A stretch of DNA of 64,000 bases from Pseudomonas benzenivorans (GTDB lineage: Bacteria; Pseudomonadota; Gammaproteobacteria; Pseudomonadales; Pseudomonadaceae), in assembly GCF_024397895.1 (NCBI RefSeq), contig NZ_CP073346.1, forward strand, positions 682,001 through 746,000, read 5' to 3'. Shown in pieces: positions 1 through 9,810 of this stretch; the stretch's first letter is position 1; each line of letters starts with the position of its first letter. The notes below the pieces were generated by a model. That model made no database searches and had not been told where the DNA came from. It saw nothing but the letters and a program-made list of their open reading frames with translations. Both the position numbers and the translations under genes were made by a program.

Positions 1-210
1 GTCCAGGTCATGGCCGAACACGTTGACTGTGCCGCCACTCTTGTTGACCAGGGTCGAGAGGATGCCGATGGTGGTGGATTTGCCGGCGCCATTGGGGCCG
101 AGCAAGGCATAGAAGTCGCCTTCGGCCACATCCAGGTCGATGCCATGCAGGGCCTGGAAACCGTTGCCGTAAGTCTTGGTCAGCTGCCGGATGGACAGAG
201 CGCTAGTCAT
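1..210 (-). CDS. ABC transporter ATP-binding protein, N-terminal part
   Basis: Only the first 70 residues lie in the window; the gene runs off the left edge. The translation opens MTSALSIRQLTKTYGNGFQAL and carries a clear Walker A motif, GPNGAGKST, at about residues 38-46, followed by the TTIGIL helix typical of DrrA/CcmA-like exporter ATPases. The protein would bind and hydrolyse ATP on the cytoplasmic side of a two-part exporter, probably with a permease gene beyond the edge. Substrate cannot be told from this fragment. In P. aeruginosa an ABC-2 type ATPase also lies near fadE, which fits but comes from memory. Confidence 0.9.
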   Translation of the reverse strand, partial: MTSALSIRQLTKTYGNGFQALHGIDLDVAEGDFYALLGPNGAGKSTTIGILSTLVNKSGGTVNVFGHDLD

Positions 211-795
211 GAGGGGCACGCACACAATGAAGAGGGTTGGTTAGATAAGGGTTGGCACAGGCAATTGCAACCACCCGCCTCAGCTTAGCCGGGCGGGCTC
301 GCGGCTCAGGACACCCGCCGCAGCGTCCTCAGCGCAAGCCGCCGGTGATCGCACTTGCCAGCCGCTGACAGCTGCCTGCGTAGCTCGCCGAGCCATGCAC
401 CCTACCATCCTGAAATCAATAAGAAAGGCGCGAATGTTGATGTTAGCTATCGATTTCGTTCATGGATGCCGCAACGATCGGGGTCTGTTCGGCAAGCTGC
501 GGGCCACCGCCGACGGCTGCAACGCCGCTGCTCGAAGCATCAGGGCCCTGGCAACGCCCCGGCAATCCGGCGGCCCGGCCGGCGAACTTGACCGCCCTGG
601 CAGGGTCACTACCGAGTGATAGCCCGCGCACCAGGGAGCCCGGCACCCGCCTGAAAGGACGGAGCGGCCCATGGTCGCGCCCCCTGAGGGCAGGACGGCG
701 ATCCTGCCAGTCTTGGCAGACATACCAGCCGCTCACCCCGAAGCCGGCTAAGCTCGTGCTATTAATCCCGCTCCCGTGGTCATGGAGGATTCTGC
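211..795. other. 585-bp intergenic region without a supported gene
   Basis: The region lies between the divergent ABC ATPase and fadE starts. Open frames here are short, lack convincing ribosome sites and match no family I recognise. It must contain promoters for both flanking genes, but I could not pick a clear one. A short AT-richer patch near 405-460 contrasts with the GC-rich surroundings and is the best place to look for regulatory sites. Confidence 0.5.
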
Positions 796-3243
796 ATGCT
801 CGTCGTCTGGTTACTCGTTCTGGTATTCGGCACGGTCTATCTGGCCCACCGCCGCACTGCCCCCCTGCCCGCGCTGGCCATGGTCGCCGGCTATCTGCTC
901 GTCATGGGCCTGTTCAGCCGCACCCCGGGGTGGCTGCTGGCGCTGTTCTGGCTGCTGTGGCTGGCCGTGCTGCTGCCGCTGGTGCTGGCGGAGCAGCGCC
1001 GCAAGTGGCTTAGCGCGCCGTTGTTCGCCTGGTTCCAGCGGGTCCTGCCGCCCATGTCGGACACCGAGCGCGAGGCCATCGAAGCCGGTACCGTCTGGTG
1101 GGACGGCGAGTTGTTCAGCGGCCGCCCGGACTGGGACAAGCTGCTCGATTACCCCAGGGCCAGCCTCAGTGAGGAGGAGCAGGCTTTCCTCGACGGCCCC
1201 ACCGAGGAACTCTGCGCCATGGTCAGCGACTGGGAGATCGGCCAGCAGATGGACCTGCCGGCCAACGCCTGGGAGCACATCAAGCAGCACGGCTTCTTCG
1301 CCCTGATCATTCCCAAGGAATACGGCGGCAAGGGCTTTTCCGCCTATGCCCATTCCCAGGTGGCGATGAAGCTGGCAACCCGTAGCGGCGACCTGGCCTC
1401 CACCGTGATGGTGCCCAACTCCCTCGGCCCGGCCGAGCTGCTCCTGCACTACGGCACCGACGCCCAGCGCCAGCACTACCTGCCGCGCCTGGCCCGCGGT
1501 GAGGACATCCCCTGCTTCGCCCTCACCGGTCCGCTGGCGGGCTCCGACGCCGGCGCCATGCCCGACAGCGGCATCGTCTGCAAGGGCCAGTGGAACGGCG
1601 AGGAAGTCCTCGGCCTGCGCCTGACCTGGGAAAAGCGCTACATCACCCTGGGCCCGGTGGCCACCCTGCTTGGCCTGGCTTTCAAGGCCTACGACCCCGA
1701 CCACCTGCTCGGCGAAGAGGAGGAGCTGGGCATCAGCCTGGCCCTGGTCCCCACCGACACCCCCGGGGTGGAAATCGGCCGCCGTCACCTGCCGCTAGGC
1801 GCCGCCTTCATGAACGGGCCCAACTCCGGCAAGGATGTGTTCGTCCCGCTGGACTACCTGATCGGCGGACAGGACATGCTCGGCAAAGGCTGGATGATGC
1901 TGATGAACTGCCTGTCGGTGGGCCGCTCCATCTCCTTGCCCGCGGTCGGCACCGGCGCCGCCAAGTTCACCAGCCTCACCAGCGGCCAGTACAGCCAGAT
2001 ACGCGAGCAGTTCGGCGTGCCCCTGGCCGCCTTCGAGGGCATCCAGGAAGCCCTGGCACGCATCGCCGGCAACGCCTGGATGATGGACAGTGCGCGCATT
2101 CTCACGGCCAACGCGGTGGACCTGGGCGAGAAACCCTCGGTGCTCTCGGCGGTGCTCAAGTACCACCTGACCGAGCGCGGCCGCGAATGCATCCAGCACG
2201 CCATGGACATCCACGGCGGCAAGGGCATCATCATGGGCCCGAACAATTACCTGGCCCGCTCCTGGCAAGGCGCCCCGATCTTCATCACCGTCGAAGGCGC
2301 CAACATCCTCTCGCGCAATCTGATGATCTTCGGCCAGGGCGCCATCCGCTGCCATCCCTATGTGCTCAAGGAAATGGCCCTGGCTGCGCGTGAGGATCGC
2401 GAGGAAGCCCTGGAGGAGTTCGATAGCCTGCTGCTGCAGCATATCGGCTTCGCCGTCAGCAATGCCGCCAGCAGCCTCTTGCTGAGCCTGAGCCTCGGCG
2501 GTTTTGGCCAGGCGCCCGGCGACAGCGTCAGCCAGCCGTATTTCCGCGCCTTGAACCGCCTGGCCGCGGCCTTCGCCCTGCTCGCCGACCTGAGCATGCT
2601 GCTGCTGGGCGGCGAACTTAAACGCCGCGAACGCCTCTCGGCGCGCCTGGGCGACGTGCTCAGCCACCTCTACCTGGCCTCCGCGGCGCTCAAGCGTTAC
2701 CACGACCTGGATTACCCGGAACACTCCCGCCCCCTGCTGAGCTGGGCACTGGAGGAAAGCCTGGCGCAAGCCGAACGGGCGCTGGAGGGGCTGCTCGCCA
2801 ACTTCCCCAATCGCCTGCTCGGCTACGTCCTGCGCGCCCTGGTATTTCCCTTCGGTCGTCGCCACAAGGGACCGAGCGATCAACTGGACGCCGAGGTCGC
2901 GGCCATCATCGGCCGCAACAGCGGCGATGCCGCGCTGGAGGAACTGCTAGAAGGCTGCTACCGGGCGCAGGGCGAGAAGGATCCGGTGGCGGCCCTGCAA
3001 CGCGCCATGGACCTGCGCGACAGCACGCGCTCGGCCCAGGAAAAGCTGGACCAGGCGCTCAAGAGCGGACAGGTGCACGAAGCGCCAGGGCAGAATCTGC
3101 TCGATGCGGCGCGCGATGCCGACGTGCTCAGCGCCGAGGAGGCGCAGCAGCTGCAGCAGGCCCACGATGCGCGACGGACAGTGATCGATGTCGACGACTT
3201 CGCCAAGGATGAACTGAAGCTCAGCCGCGGCAAGGTCCGCTGA
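796..3243 (+). CDS. fadE: Acyl-CoA dehydrogenase FadE (large, membrane-associated type)
   Basis: This 815-residue protein is close to the E. coli FadE length (814). FadE catalyses the first step of fatty acid beta-oxidation, FAD-dependent conversion of acyl-CoA to trans-2-enoyl-CoA. Two hydrophobic segments at about residues 1-17 and 25-66 should anchor it to the inner membrane. The acyl-CoA dehydrogenase core follows (GFFALIIPKEYGGKGFSAYA; CFALTGPLAGSDAG; MDIHGGKGIIMGP), then the long C-terminal extension special to the FadE type. An AGGA ribosome site sits just before the ATG. Electrons would pass to EtfAB and ETF-QO, both encoded later in the window. A well-conserved family; the call is firm, chain-length preference is not visible. 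Confidence 0.96.
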   Translation: MLVVWLLVLVFGTVYLAHRRTAPLPALAMVAGYLLVMGLFSRTPGWLLALFWLLWLAVLLPLVLAEQRRKWLSAPLFAWFQRVLPPMSDTEREAIEAGTVWWDGELFSGRPDWDKLLDYPRASLSEEEQAFLDGPTEELCAMVSDWEIGQQMDLPANAWEHIKQHGFFALIIPKEYGGKGFSAYAHSQVAMKLATRSGDLASTVMVPNSLGPAELLLHYGTDAQRQHYLPRLARGEDIPCFALTGPLAGSDAGAMPDSGIVCKGQWNGEEVLGLRLTWEKRYITLGPVATLLGLAFKAYDPDHLLGEEEELGISLALVPTDTPGVEIGRRHLPLGAAFMNGPNSGKDVFVPLDYLIGGQDMLGKGWMMLMNCLSVGRSISLPAVGTGAAKFTSLTSGQYSQIREQFGVPLAAFEGIQEALARIAGNAWMMDSARILTANAVDLGEKPSVLSAVLKYHLTERGRECIQHAMDIHGGKGIIMGPNNYLARSWQGAPIFITVEGANILSRNLMIFGQGAIRCHPYVLKEMALAAREDREEALEEFDSLLLQHIGFAVSNAASSLLLSLSLGGFGQAPGDSVSQPYFRALNRLAAAFALLADLSMLLLGGELKRRERLSARLGDVLSHLYLASAALKRYHDLDYPEHSRPLLSWALEESLAQAERALEGLLANFPNRLLGYVLRALVFPFGRRHKGPSDQLDAEVAAIIGRNSGDAALEELLEGCYRAQGEKDPVAALQRAMDLRDSTRSAQEKLDQALKSGQVHEAPGQNLLDAARDADVLSAEEAQQLQQAHDARRTVIDVDDFAKDELKLSRGKVR

Positions 3244-3306
3244 CGGGACAGCGGGCGCCGGGAGCTCTATACTCCCGCGCCCGTTTCACTGATAGGACCC
3301 ACCCCA

Positions 3307-3717
3307 ATGGCCAGCCCCTACCTCGATCACCACCTCGCCCTGCTCGCCCATCTGCGCAGCATCCTGGTCGCCCTGGGCGAGGCCGAACAGATTCTCGATG
3401 ACAGCCATGCATTGTTCCTCGAGCGTTTCGATGAACTGCTCGGGCAACTCCCGCAAGACCCGGAAGCCAGCCTCTACCTGGGCCAGGACCTGATCAGCCA
3501 GATTTTCCACCGTTACCCGCAGATCGCCCACCTGGTGCCGCGTGACCTGCTGTGGTTCTTCGGTGGCGATTGCCTGCACTTCATGCCGGACGAGGAAATC
3601 GAATTGTTCCAGCGCCTCGACGAGCGCCGCTTCGAGGCCGAGCTGAACGATGAGCCCTTCGACTGGAACCGGGAAAAACAGCTGCTGGCCCTGCCGCCGC
3701 AGAGCAGCAAGCACTGA
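3307..3717 (+). CDS. Conserved hypothetical protein, PA2817-like family
   Basis: A 136-residue acidic, mostly helical protein without signal peptide or membrane segment. It starts 63 bases after fadE on the same strand and ends before a strong terminator, so the two are probably co-transcribed. A protein of this size and type follows fadE in other pseudomonads (from memory, annotated as the PA2817 family). Sequence features include DLLWFFGGDCLHFMPDEEIE near the middle and a charged C terminus. I know no function for the family; its position suggests an accessory role around fatty acid oxidation, which is inference only. Confidence 0.8.
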   Translation: MASPYLDHHLALLAHLRSILVALGEAEQILDDSHALFLERFDELLGQLPQDPEASLYLGQDLISQIFHRYPQIAHLVPRDLLWFFGGDCLHFMPDEEIELFQRLDERRFEAELNDEPFDWNREKQLLALPPQSSKH

Positions 3718-3747
3718 GGCGCGCCCCAGGCCTCGGCGGCCAGCCAC

Positions 3748-3782
3748 AAAAAAGCCCGCACGGAACTCCCTGCGGGCTTTTC
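3748..3782. terminator. Rho-independent terminator after fadE operon
   Basis: A GC stem GCCCGCA/TGCGGGC is flanked by A and T runs on both sides, so it can work in both directions. It lies 30 bases after the PA2817-like gene. Confidence 0.85.
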
Positions 3783-3804
3783 TATGAGCGCCTCAACGGC
3801 GCAA

Positions 3805-3837
3805 ACAAGAACGCCGCTCAATGAGCGGCGTTCTTGT
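3805..3837 (-). terminator. Terminator of the tRNA operon
   Basis: A 16-bp perfect stem (core AACGCCGCTCA/TGAGCGGCGTT) with a one-base loop lies just downstream of the last tRNA on the minus strand. Confidence 0.75.
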
Positions 3838-3842
3838 GTATT

Positions 3843-3918
<76 letters not shown>

Positions 3919-3934
3919 ATTTGCTACAACAAAT

Positions 3935-4010
3935 TGGCGTCCCCTAGGGGACTCGAACCCCTGTTACCGCCGTGAAAGGGCGGTGTCCTAGGCCACTAGA
4001 CGAAGGGGAC
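3935..4010 (-). tRNA. tRNA-Glu(TTC), second copy in the operon
   Basis: A 76-nt tRNA on the minus strand: begins GTCCCCTTCGTCTAGTGG, anticodon arm CCGCCCTTTCACGGCGG with anticodon TTC, T arm with GGTTCGAGTCC, encoded CCA. It is identical to 4189-4264. Confidence 0.97.
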
Positions 4011-4083
4011 CTGGAACTTTAATTGTCGCGACGCTGCCAGACGCCCGACTCGATCACCGCTATACCAGCGACGTTCGAAAATT

Positions 4084-4159
<76 letters not shown>

Positions 4160-4188
4160 ATTACTTCAACGCACTTCCCCATGGAAAG

Positions 4189-4264
4189 TGGCGTCCCCTA
4201 GGGGACTCGAACCCCTGTTACCGCCGTGAAAGGGCGGTGTCCTAGGCCACTAGACGAAGGGGAC
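4189..4264 (-). tRNA. tRNA-Glu(TTC), first copy in the operon
   Basis: The first tRNA of the minus-strand operon, identical to 3935-4010. The promoter should lie upstream, within about 4270-4450, a region with a marked AT-rich run around 4376-4392. Confidence 0.97.
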
Positions 4265-4486
4265 CCAGTCCGGAATTTCAACAGTCTTTCCGGCTTCCCC
4301 AGCCTTGCCTACCGGCATTGCTCTGGAAGTGGCGCGCATTCTAGGGAGCCTTTTGAGGATCGTCAACCTCTCTGTAATTTTTTTTTAAAATCAACGACTT
4401 CAAGCAAGAAGGTGATGAACATCTATCAGCATCACGACCAAGGCACTACACTCGGGCGAATTTTCGGTTGCCGAGAGGTTGTAGCG

Positions 4487-5251
4487 ATGTCCCCCCTGGT
4501 GATTACCCTGCTGATTGTCGGCGGCATTTTCATTCTGATCGCCATTGCCTACATCAACCACATGGTCGAGAACAGCAAGCTGGAGAAGGCGCGTTTCAAG
4601 GCCGATCTCAACGACCGCCTGCGCCGCTGCGCCGACCTCTCGGAGTCCATGCCCGGACAGCTGATGACGCCCCAGCTGAAGCTGCTGCTCTGTCGCCTGC
4701 AGCTGTACTTCAGCGAGCGGTTACTGGCCCTGGACAAGAGCGCTGCCAGCAAGACCCGCGTCGACGACCTGCGACAGCTGATCGCCCAGGGTGATTCGAT
4801 CGCGGTGCGCAATCCGCCGCAGCCGGTGCTCAACGAGGCCAAGGCCAAGGAAGTGCGCTTTCAGCTGGAAAACCTGCACGGCCAGATCACCCGCTGCACC
4901 CAGGACGGGATACTGCAAGCCAACGAAAGCAAACAGTGGCTGAGCGAAATCCGACACATGCTCGCGCAGCTGCACATCGAATTCTTCAACAACCTGGGCC
5001 AGCAGGCCCTGCAACAGAGCCACCCCGGTCAGGCGCGCCTGGCGTTCGAACGCGGGGTTCAGTATTTGCGCAAGCAAGCCGACCCCAGCCGCTATCAGGC
5101 ACAGCTCAGGCAACTGGAGAACCAGCTGGCGCGCGCCAATGCCATGGTCCTGGAAACGGTTCAGCCGGTCGCCGACGAAAACAGTGAACTGACCCAGGGT
5201 CTCAAGGAGCTGGAAGGCGATGACTGGAAGAAGAAGAATATCTACGACTAG
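4487..5251 (+). CDS. Hypothetical membrane-anchored helical protein
   Basis: A 254-residue protein; the start is set at the ATG opening MSPLVITLLIVGG, because the upstream part of the frame runs through the tRNA genes. One N-terminal membrane helix (about residues 3-23) is followed by a long, charged, mostly helical cytoplasmic part with coiled-coil character (for example the stretches around residues 45-80 and 190-225). The end is basic and acidic (ELEGDDWKKKNIYD). It lies 45 bases before the glutathione transferase-like gene on the same strand. I recognise a conserved Pseudomonas protein but no characterised family; a scaffold or envelope-linked role is only a guess. Confidence 0.8.
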   Translation: MSPLVITLLIVGGIFILIAIAYINHMVENSKLEKARFKADLNDRLRRCADLSESMPGQLMTPQLKLLLCRLQLYFSERLLALDKSAASKTRVDDLRQLIAQGDSIAVRNPPQPVLNEAKAKEVRFQLENLHGQITRCTQDGILQANESKQWLSEIRHMLAQLHIEFFNNLGQQALQQSHPGQARLAFERGVQYLRKQADPSRYQAQLRQLENQLARANAMVLETVQPVADENSELTQGLKELEGDDWKKKNIYD

Positions 5252-5296
5252 CAGACGGCCACACTTCGCCCGCCACCAATCGGATACGAACAACCC

Positions 5297-5959
5297 ATGA
5301 GCCTGACAGTCTACGGCGCACCCCTCTCGCCATTCGTCCGCAAAGTTCGCCTCTACCTGTTGGAAAGCGGCCTGGACTACCAGCTGGAGATGGTCCTGCC
5401 CTTCGGCCAACCGGCCTGGTATTACGAGCTCAATCCGCTCGGCCGCATTCCGGCGCTCAAGGACGGCGACTTCAGCCTCGCCGACTCCAGCGTCATCTGC
5501 CACTACCTGAACGACAAGTACCCAGAGGCTAGCGGCCTGCTCGGTGACGGCGCGCAGCAGCGGGCGCGGGTGAACTGGCTGGAAAAATATGCCGACTATG
5601 AACTGGCGCCACTGTGCACCTTCGCCGTCTTCCGCAACCGGGCGCTGAAGCCGAGCATGGGTCAGCCGTGCGACGAGGCGGCCGTGCGCGCTGCGCTGGA
5701 CGAGAAGCTGCCGCGTCATTTCGACTATCTGGAAGGCCTGCTGGGCGACGCCGACTACCTGGTCGACGACCGCCTGACCTTGGCCGACCTGGCAATCTGC
5801 AGCCAATTGATCAACATGGAGCACGGCGGCGAGCGGCTCGATGAAGGGCGCTGGCCGAAGCTGGCGGCGCACTATGCGCGCATCAAGGCGCGTCCATCTG
5901 TAGAGGCGGTACTGCCCGGTGAGCAGAAGATGCTCGCCAAGCTGAGCGGCAAAGCCTGA
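5297..5959 (+). CDS. Glutathione S-transferase family protein
   Basis: This 220-residue protein has the two-domain layout of cytosolic glutathione transferases. The N-terminal thioredoxin-like domain opens with SLTVYGAPLSPFVRKVRLYL, where a serine sits at the usual catalytic site, and includes NPLGRIPAL and the glutathione-contacting LADSSVICHYL motif. The C-terminal all-helical domain has DYLVDDRLTLADLAICSQL, the usual N-capping box. It would conjugate or reduce electrophiles with glutathione, but the substrate is unknown. It is probably co-transcribed with the preceding membrane protein gene (45-bp gap). Length is normal for the family. Confidence 0.92.
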   Translation: MSLTVYGAPLSPFVRKVRLYLLESGLDYQLEMVLPFGQPAWYYELNPLGRIPALKDGDFSLADSSVICHYLNDKYPEASGLLGDGAQQRARVNWLEKYADYELAPLCTFAVFRNRALKPSMGQPCDEAAVRAALDEKLPRHFDYLEGLLGDADYLVDDRLTLADLAICSQLINMEHGGERLDEGRWPKLAAHYARIKARPSVEAVLPGEQKMLAKLSGKA

Positions 5960-5974
5960 GCCGACCTTCAATAG

Positions 5975-5998
5975 GCCGGCCCATCGGTTCGGGCCGGC
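5975..5998. terminator. Hairpin between convergent genes
   Basis: An 8-bp perfect stem, GCCGGCCC/GGGCCGGC, with an 8-base loop lies between the GST gene and the convergent methionine sulfoxide reductase gene. There is no T-run, so it is a weak or Rho-assisted terminator at best. Confidence 0.45.
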
Positions 5999-6011
5999 AT
6001 GAAGCGCGGGC

Positions 6012-6494
6012 TTAGCAGTCGCTCAGCCGCAGGAACGCCGCGGCCAGGCGCTCGATGCCGGCCTGGTCCTGCGCACTGAAGCGCGCCAGGCGGGGGCTGT
6101 CCAGATCCAGCACGCCGATCAGCCGCCCCTCCTTCAGCAACGGCACCACCAGCTCGCTATTGGACGCACTGTCGCAGGCGATATGCCCGGCAAAGGCATG
6201 CACGTCCTCTACCCGCTGGGTCTGCCGGCTGGCCGCGGCCACCCCGCAGACCCCGCGACCGAAGGGGATGCGCACGCAGGCCACCTTGCCCTGGAATGGG
6301 CCCAGCACCAGCTGTTCTTCCCGAGCCAGGTAGAAGCCGGCCCAATTGAGGCCCTCCAGCTCCTGAAACAGGAAGGCCGAGAACTGCGCGGCGTTGGCGA
6401 TGAAATCCCGCTCATCGGCCAGCAACGCCTCCAGTTGCGCCTGCAGCAGCGAGTAGCCTTCCAGCCCTGAACCGGTGTCTTGCAAATCGATCAT
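6012..6494 (-). CDS. Free methionine-(R)-sulfoxide reductase (GAF domain, fRMsr)
   Basis: A 160-residue single GAF-domain protein. The three family cysteines are present: KVACVRIPFG (C73), RGVCG (C83) and HIACDSASNSE (C107), matching the catalytic and resolving cysteines of E. coli fRMsr. It would reduce free L-methionine-(R)-S-oxide with thioredoxin. Motifs NWAGFYL and GVLDLDSP are typical. The start ATG has a GGAGG site and overlaps the stop of the upstream ATPase gene by four bases (ATGA), so the two are translationally coupled. It belongs with msrB and gpx nearby as an oxidative-repair neighbourhood. Confidence 0.93.
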   Translation of the reverse strand: MIDLQDTGSGLEGYSLLQAQLEALLADERDFIANAAQFSAFLFQELEGLNWAGFYLAREEQLVLGPFQGKVACVRIPFGRGVCGVAAASRQTQRVEDVHAFAGHIACDSASNSELVVPLLKEGRLIGVLDLDSPRLARFSAQDQAGIERLAAAFLRLSDC

Positions 6495-7381
6495 CCTCGT
6501 ACCTCCAAAAGCTTGAGCCCCACCCAATGCCGGGCGAACTGGTAGGCGCAACGGCCGTTGCGGTTGCCGCGCCCCAGCGCCCAGCGAATCGCCGCCTTTT
6601 CCAGGTCTTCGCTCCACTGCCAGTCCAGCGCCAGGGGCGTTGCCTGCGCCTCGATCCAGTGACGGACCACCGCCAGATAGTGTTCCTGAGTAAAGGGATA
6701 GAAGGACAGCCACAGGCCAAATCGGTCGGACAGGGCGATCTTGTCCTCAATCGCCTCACTGGGATGCAATTCACCGTCGACCATCTGCGAGGCCGCGTTG
6801 TCGCTGTGCTTCTCCGGCACCAGGTGGCGACGGTTCGAGGTGGCGTACAACAGCACGTTCTCCGGCGCCCGCTCCAGCGAGCCGTCCAGCACGCTCTTCA
6901 GCACCCGGTAGTCGCCCTCGCCGGCCTCGAACGACAGGTCATCACAGAACAGCACGAAACGCTGGGGCAATTTGACCAGTTGCTCGACCACCCGCGGCAG
7001 GTCTGCCAGGTGATCCCGCTCGATCTCGATCAGGCGCAGGCCGACCGCGGCATGCTCGGCCAGCAGCGCGCGAACCAGCGACGACTTGCCGGTACCGCGC
7101 GCGCCCCAGAGCAAGGCGTGGTTGGCCGGCAGGCCCTGGACGAACTGGCGCGTATTGCGCGCCAACTGCTCGCGCTGGGTATCCACGCCGATCAGGTCGC
7201 CCAGGTCTAGGTCGAGGCTGATCTGCAGTGGCTGCAGGTAGCCACCACGGCCCTCACGGTGCCAGCGGGCGGCCAGGCTCTGTTGCCAGTCGATGGCCGC
7301 GCGCTGGGCCGGCAAATAGGGCTCGAGGCGCACGAGCACGGCCTCGGCTCGCTGTAAAAAACTGCTCAAACGGGAATCCAC
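6491..7381 (-). CDS. ATP-binding protein, DUF815 AAA-type ATPase
   Basis: A 296-residue P-loop ATPase. The start is set at GTG 7381 because AAGGAG lies six bases upstream; a longer in-frame ATG lacks this. Walker A GARGTGKSSL lies near residue 100, with Walker B-like FVLFCDDLSF further on and a sensor-type YATSNRRHL. This pattern matches the DUF815 group of AAA+ proteins, whose cellular role is not established. It overlaps the fRMsr gene by four bases. The linkage to a methionine sulfoxide reductase is a possible hint to its function, but no more than that. Confidence 0.88.
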   Translation of the reverse strand: MDSRLSSFLQRAEAVLVRLEPYLPAQRAAIDWQQSLAARWHREGRGGYLQPLQISLDLDLGDLIGVDTQREQLARNTRQFVQGLPANHALLWGARGTGKSSLVRALLAEHAAVGLRLIEIERDHLADLPRVVEQLVKLPQRFVLFCDDLSFEAGEGDYRVLKSVLDGSLERAPENVLLYATSNRRHLVPEKHSDNAASQMVDGELHPSEAIEDKIALSDRFGLWLSFYPFTQEHYLAVVRHWIEAQATPLALDWQWSEDLEKAAIRWALGRGNRNGRCAYQFARHWVGLKLLEVRG

Positions 7382-7488
7382 GACGCACTCCTTGAAAGTG
7401 ATCCCTGCCAACTGCCAACTGCCCTTGCCGACTACGGAAGCGGATGGGCTATGCTTGGCAGGCGAATGGATACGAGACAGCCGGCCCT

Positions 7489-9810
7489 ATGGACATACCG
7501 CTCAACCAACGCCTGTCGTTCAAACAGGCCGGCTTGACCGTGTTGGTGGCGTTCCTCCTGGGTACCGTCCTCAGCGTGGTGCAGGTGGGCATCGATTATG
7601 CCAGTGAAGACGCCTCCATCAACCGCGAGATTCGCGCGCTCATGGAGATCAGCCACAATCCCGCCGCGCGCATCGCCTACAACATCGATGCCGAATTGGC
7701 CCAGGAGCTGGTCTTTGGTCTGCTGCGCTCTCCGGCGGTCATAAGCGCCAGGATCATCGACAACAGCAACCTGACCCTTGCCAGCGTCAGCCGTCCGGCC
7801 AGCAAGAGTCGCTACCGGCTGTTCAGTGACTTCCTGTTCGGCGCACGACGGCAGTTCGAAGCGCCCTTGTTCGTCACTCATGCCCCGGAGGAGGCGCTAG
7901 GGGTGCTGCACCTGGAGGTCGACACCTACGCCTTCGGCAACCACTTCCTGCGCCGCGCCGTACTTACCCTGCTGACCGGTTTCGCCCGCAGCCTGCTGCT
8001 CGCGCTGATCCTGCTGGTGCTGTTCTACTTCACCCTGACCAAACCGTTGGTGGAAACCATTCGCGCCCTCAGCGAGCGTGACCCGAAGACCCCGGATCGC
8101 AAGAAGCTGCCCTGCCCCCCCGGCCATGAGCGCGACGAGATCGGCACGCTGATCGAAGTCACCAACCAGCAGTTCGCCAGTATCGCCTCGGAGATCGAGC
8201 AGCGCCGCGAGGCCGAGGACCGCCTGACCCAATACCTGGGCGAGCTGGAGACCATCGTCTCGGCCCGCACCGCCGAGCTCAAGGCAGCCAACGCCCGCCT
8301 GCTGCAATCCAACCAGGAGCTGGACCAGGCACGGCATACCGCACTGGAAATGGCCCAGGCGCGCTCGACATTTCTGGCCAACATGAGCCATGAGATCCGC
8401 ACGCCGCTCAACGGCCTACTGGGCATGCTCGGCCTGTCCCTGGACGGCTCCCTGAGCCATGAACAGCGACAGCAACTGTCGATCGCCCATGACTCCGGCA
8501 AGGTGCTGGTCGAGCTGCTCAACGACATCCTCGACCTGTCGAAATTCGAAGCCGGTCAGCTAGAGCTTGAGCACATTCCCTTCGATATCGCCGGGCTGGT
8601 CGAAAGCACCGCCAGCCTGCTCTCGCAGAATGCCGCGCCAGACGTCGAGCTGACCTGCCTGATCGATCCGTTGCTGCCCACCCAGGTGCTGGGCGACCCG
8701 ACCCGCGTTCGGCAGATCGTCAGCAACCTGCTGTCCAACGCCCTGAAGTTCACCCGCACGGGGCGCGTGGATGTGCGCGTCGAGCGCAACGCGAACGGCG
8801 TCCGGGTCAGCGTGCGCGATACCGGCATCGGCATCGCCGAGGACTCCCAGGCACGTATCTTCCAGCCCTTCGCCCAGGCCGGCGCCGGCATCACGCGCCA
8901 GTTCGGCGGCACCGGCCTGGGCCTGGCGCTGACCCGCCACCTGTGCGAAGCCATGCACGGCCAGCTCAGACTGGCGTCCAGCGAGGGCTTCGGCAGCCGC
9001 TTCTGCGCCAGCCTGCCGCTGCCCAGCCACGCTCCCGCCCAGCCCTGGCCAAGACTGAGCGGGCGGGTGATCGCGCTGTGCTCGGCCGGCTCCGGCCTGA
9101 ACGAACAGCTCGACCTGTTGCTGCCCCACTGGGGCCTGGACTACAAACGCCTGGATGGCGATACCGACGCAGCCCAACTCAGCGCCGACCTGCTGATCAG
9201 TGATACTGCGCAAGGCCTGACCGAGCTGCGCGCGACCTGCAGCCTGCCGGTACTGCTGGTGACCGCCTACGGCAGCTTCCTGCCCGGCGAGCAGACCCAG
9301 CCCTTGGCGCCCATCCAGCAGCTGGCGCGCCCGCTGTCGCGTCAGGCGCTGTACCAGGCCATCAGTCGCGGCCTCGATCAGGCGCCGACAGGCGCGCCCG
9401 CCCCCACGATGGTCAGCGTCGAGATCGAACGCCAGGCCCGGGTCCTGCTGGTCGAGGACAACCCGGTCAATCAGCTGGTGGCCAAGGGCATGCTGATCAA
9501 GCTCGGCTGCGAGGTGATACTGGCCAATCATGGCGCCGAGGCGCTGAACCAGTTGCAGCAGCATGAGGTCGACCTGGTGCTGATGGACTGCAACATGCCG
9601 GTAATGGACGGCTATGAGGCCAGTCGGCGAATTCGCCAGGGCGCTGGCGCTGACTCGCTGCCGATCATTGCCCTGACTGCCAACGCCCTGCCGGACGAAC
9701 GCGAACGCTGCCAGGCCGCGGGCATGAACGACTACCTGGCCAAGCCGTTTCGCCGCGAGCAGCTCGCCGCCCTGCTCGACCAGTGGTTGCCGGTCAACTC
9801 AGTTCAATGA
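7489..9810 (+). CDS. sagS: Hybrid sensor histidine kinase SagS
   Basis: A 773-residue inner-membrane hybrid kinase. Two membrane segments (about residues 13-35 and 155-180) flank a periplasmic sensor region. A HAMP-like linker and coiled coil precede the HisKA domain ([15 protein letters not shown], phospho-acceptor near H301), the HATPase domain ([30 protein letters not shown]), a degenerate receiver-like stretch, and a C-terminal receiver ([25 protein letters not shown] with Asp near 700). In P. aeruginosa the same layout and the same neighbour, ospR, belong to SagS, which steers the planktonic-to-biofilm switch and biofilm tolerance. The start ATG at 7489 was preferred because it opens just before the first membrane segment. 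No Hpt domain, so it should signal to an external Hpt such as HptB. Confidence 0.92.
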   Translation: MDIPLNQRLSFKQAGLTVLVAFLLGTVLSVVQVGIDYASEDASINREIRALMEISHNPAARIAYNIDAELAQELVFGLLRSPAVISARIIDNSNLTLASVSRPASKSRYRLFSDFLFGARRQFEAPLFVTHAPEEALGVLHLEVDTYAFGNHFLRRAVLTLLTGFARSLLLALILLVLFYFTLTKPLVETIRALSERDPKTPDRKKLPCPPGHERDEIGTLIEVTNQQFASIASEIEQRREAEDRLTQYLGELETIVSARTAELKAANARLLQSNQELDQARHTALEMAQARSTFLANMSHEIRTPLNGLLGMLGLSLDGSLSHEQRQQLSIAHDSGKVLVELLNDILDLSKFEAGQLELEHIPFDIAGLVESTASLLSQNAAPDVELTCLIDPLLPTQVLGDPTRVRQIVSNLLSNALKFTRTGRVDVRVERNANGVRVSVRDTGIGIAEDSQARIFQPFAQAGAGITRQFGGTGLGLALTRHLCEAMHGQLRLASSEGFGSRFCASLPLPSHAPAQPWPRLSGRVIALCSAGSGLNEQLDLLLPHWGLDYKRLDGDTDAAQLSADLLISDTAQGLTELRATCSLPVLLVTAYGSFLPGEQTQPLAPIQQLARPLSRQALYQAISRGLDQAPTGAPAPTMVSVEIERQARVLLVEDNPVNQLVAKGMLIKLGCEVILANHGAEALNQLQQHEVDLVLMDCNMPVMDGYEASRRIRQGAGADSLPIIALTANALPDERERCQAAGMNDYLAKPFRREQLAALLDQWLPVNSVQ

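Noticed and set aside
443..736. 97-residue minus-strand frame upstream of fadE
   Set aside because: No family likeness, no convincing ribosome site, and overlapped by several equally long frames.
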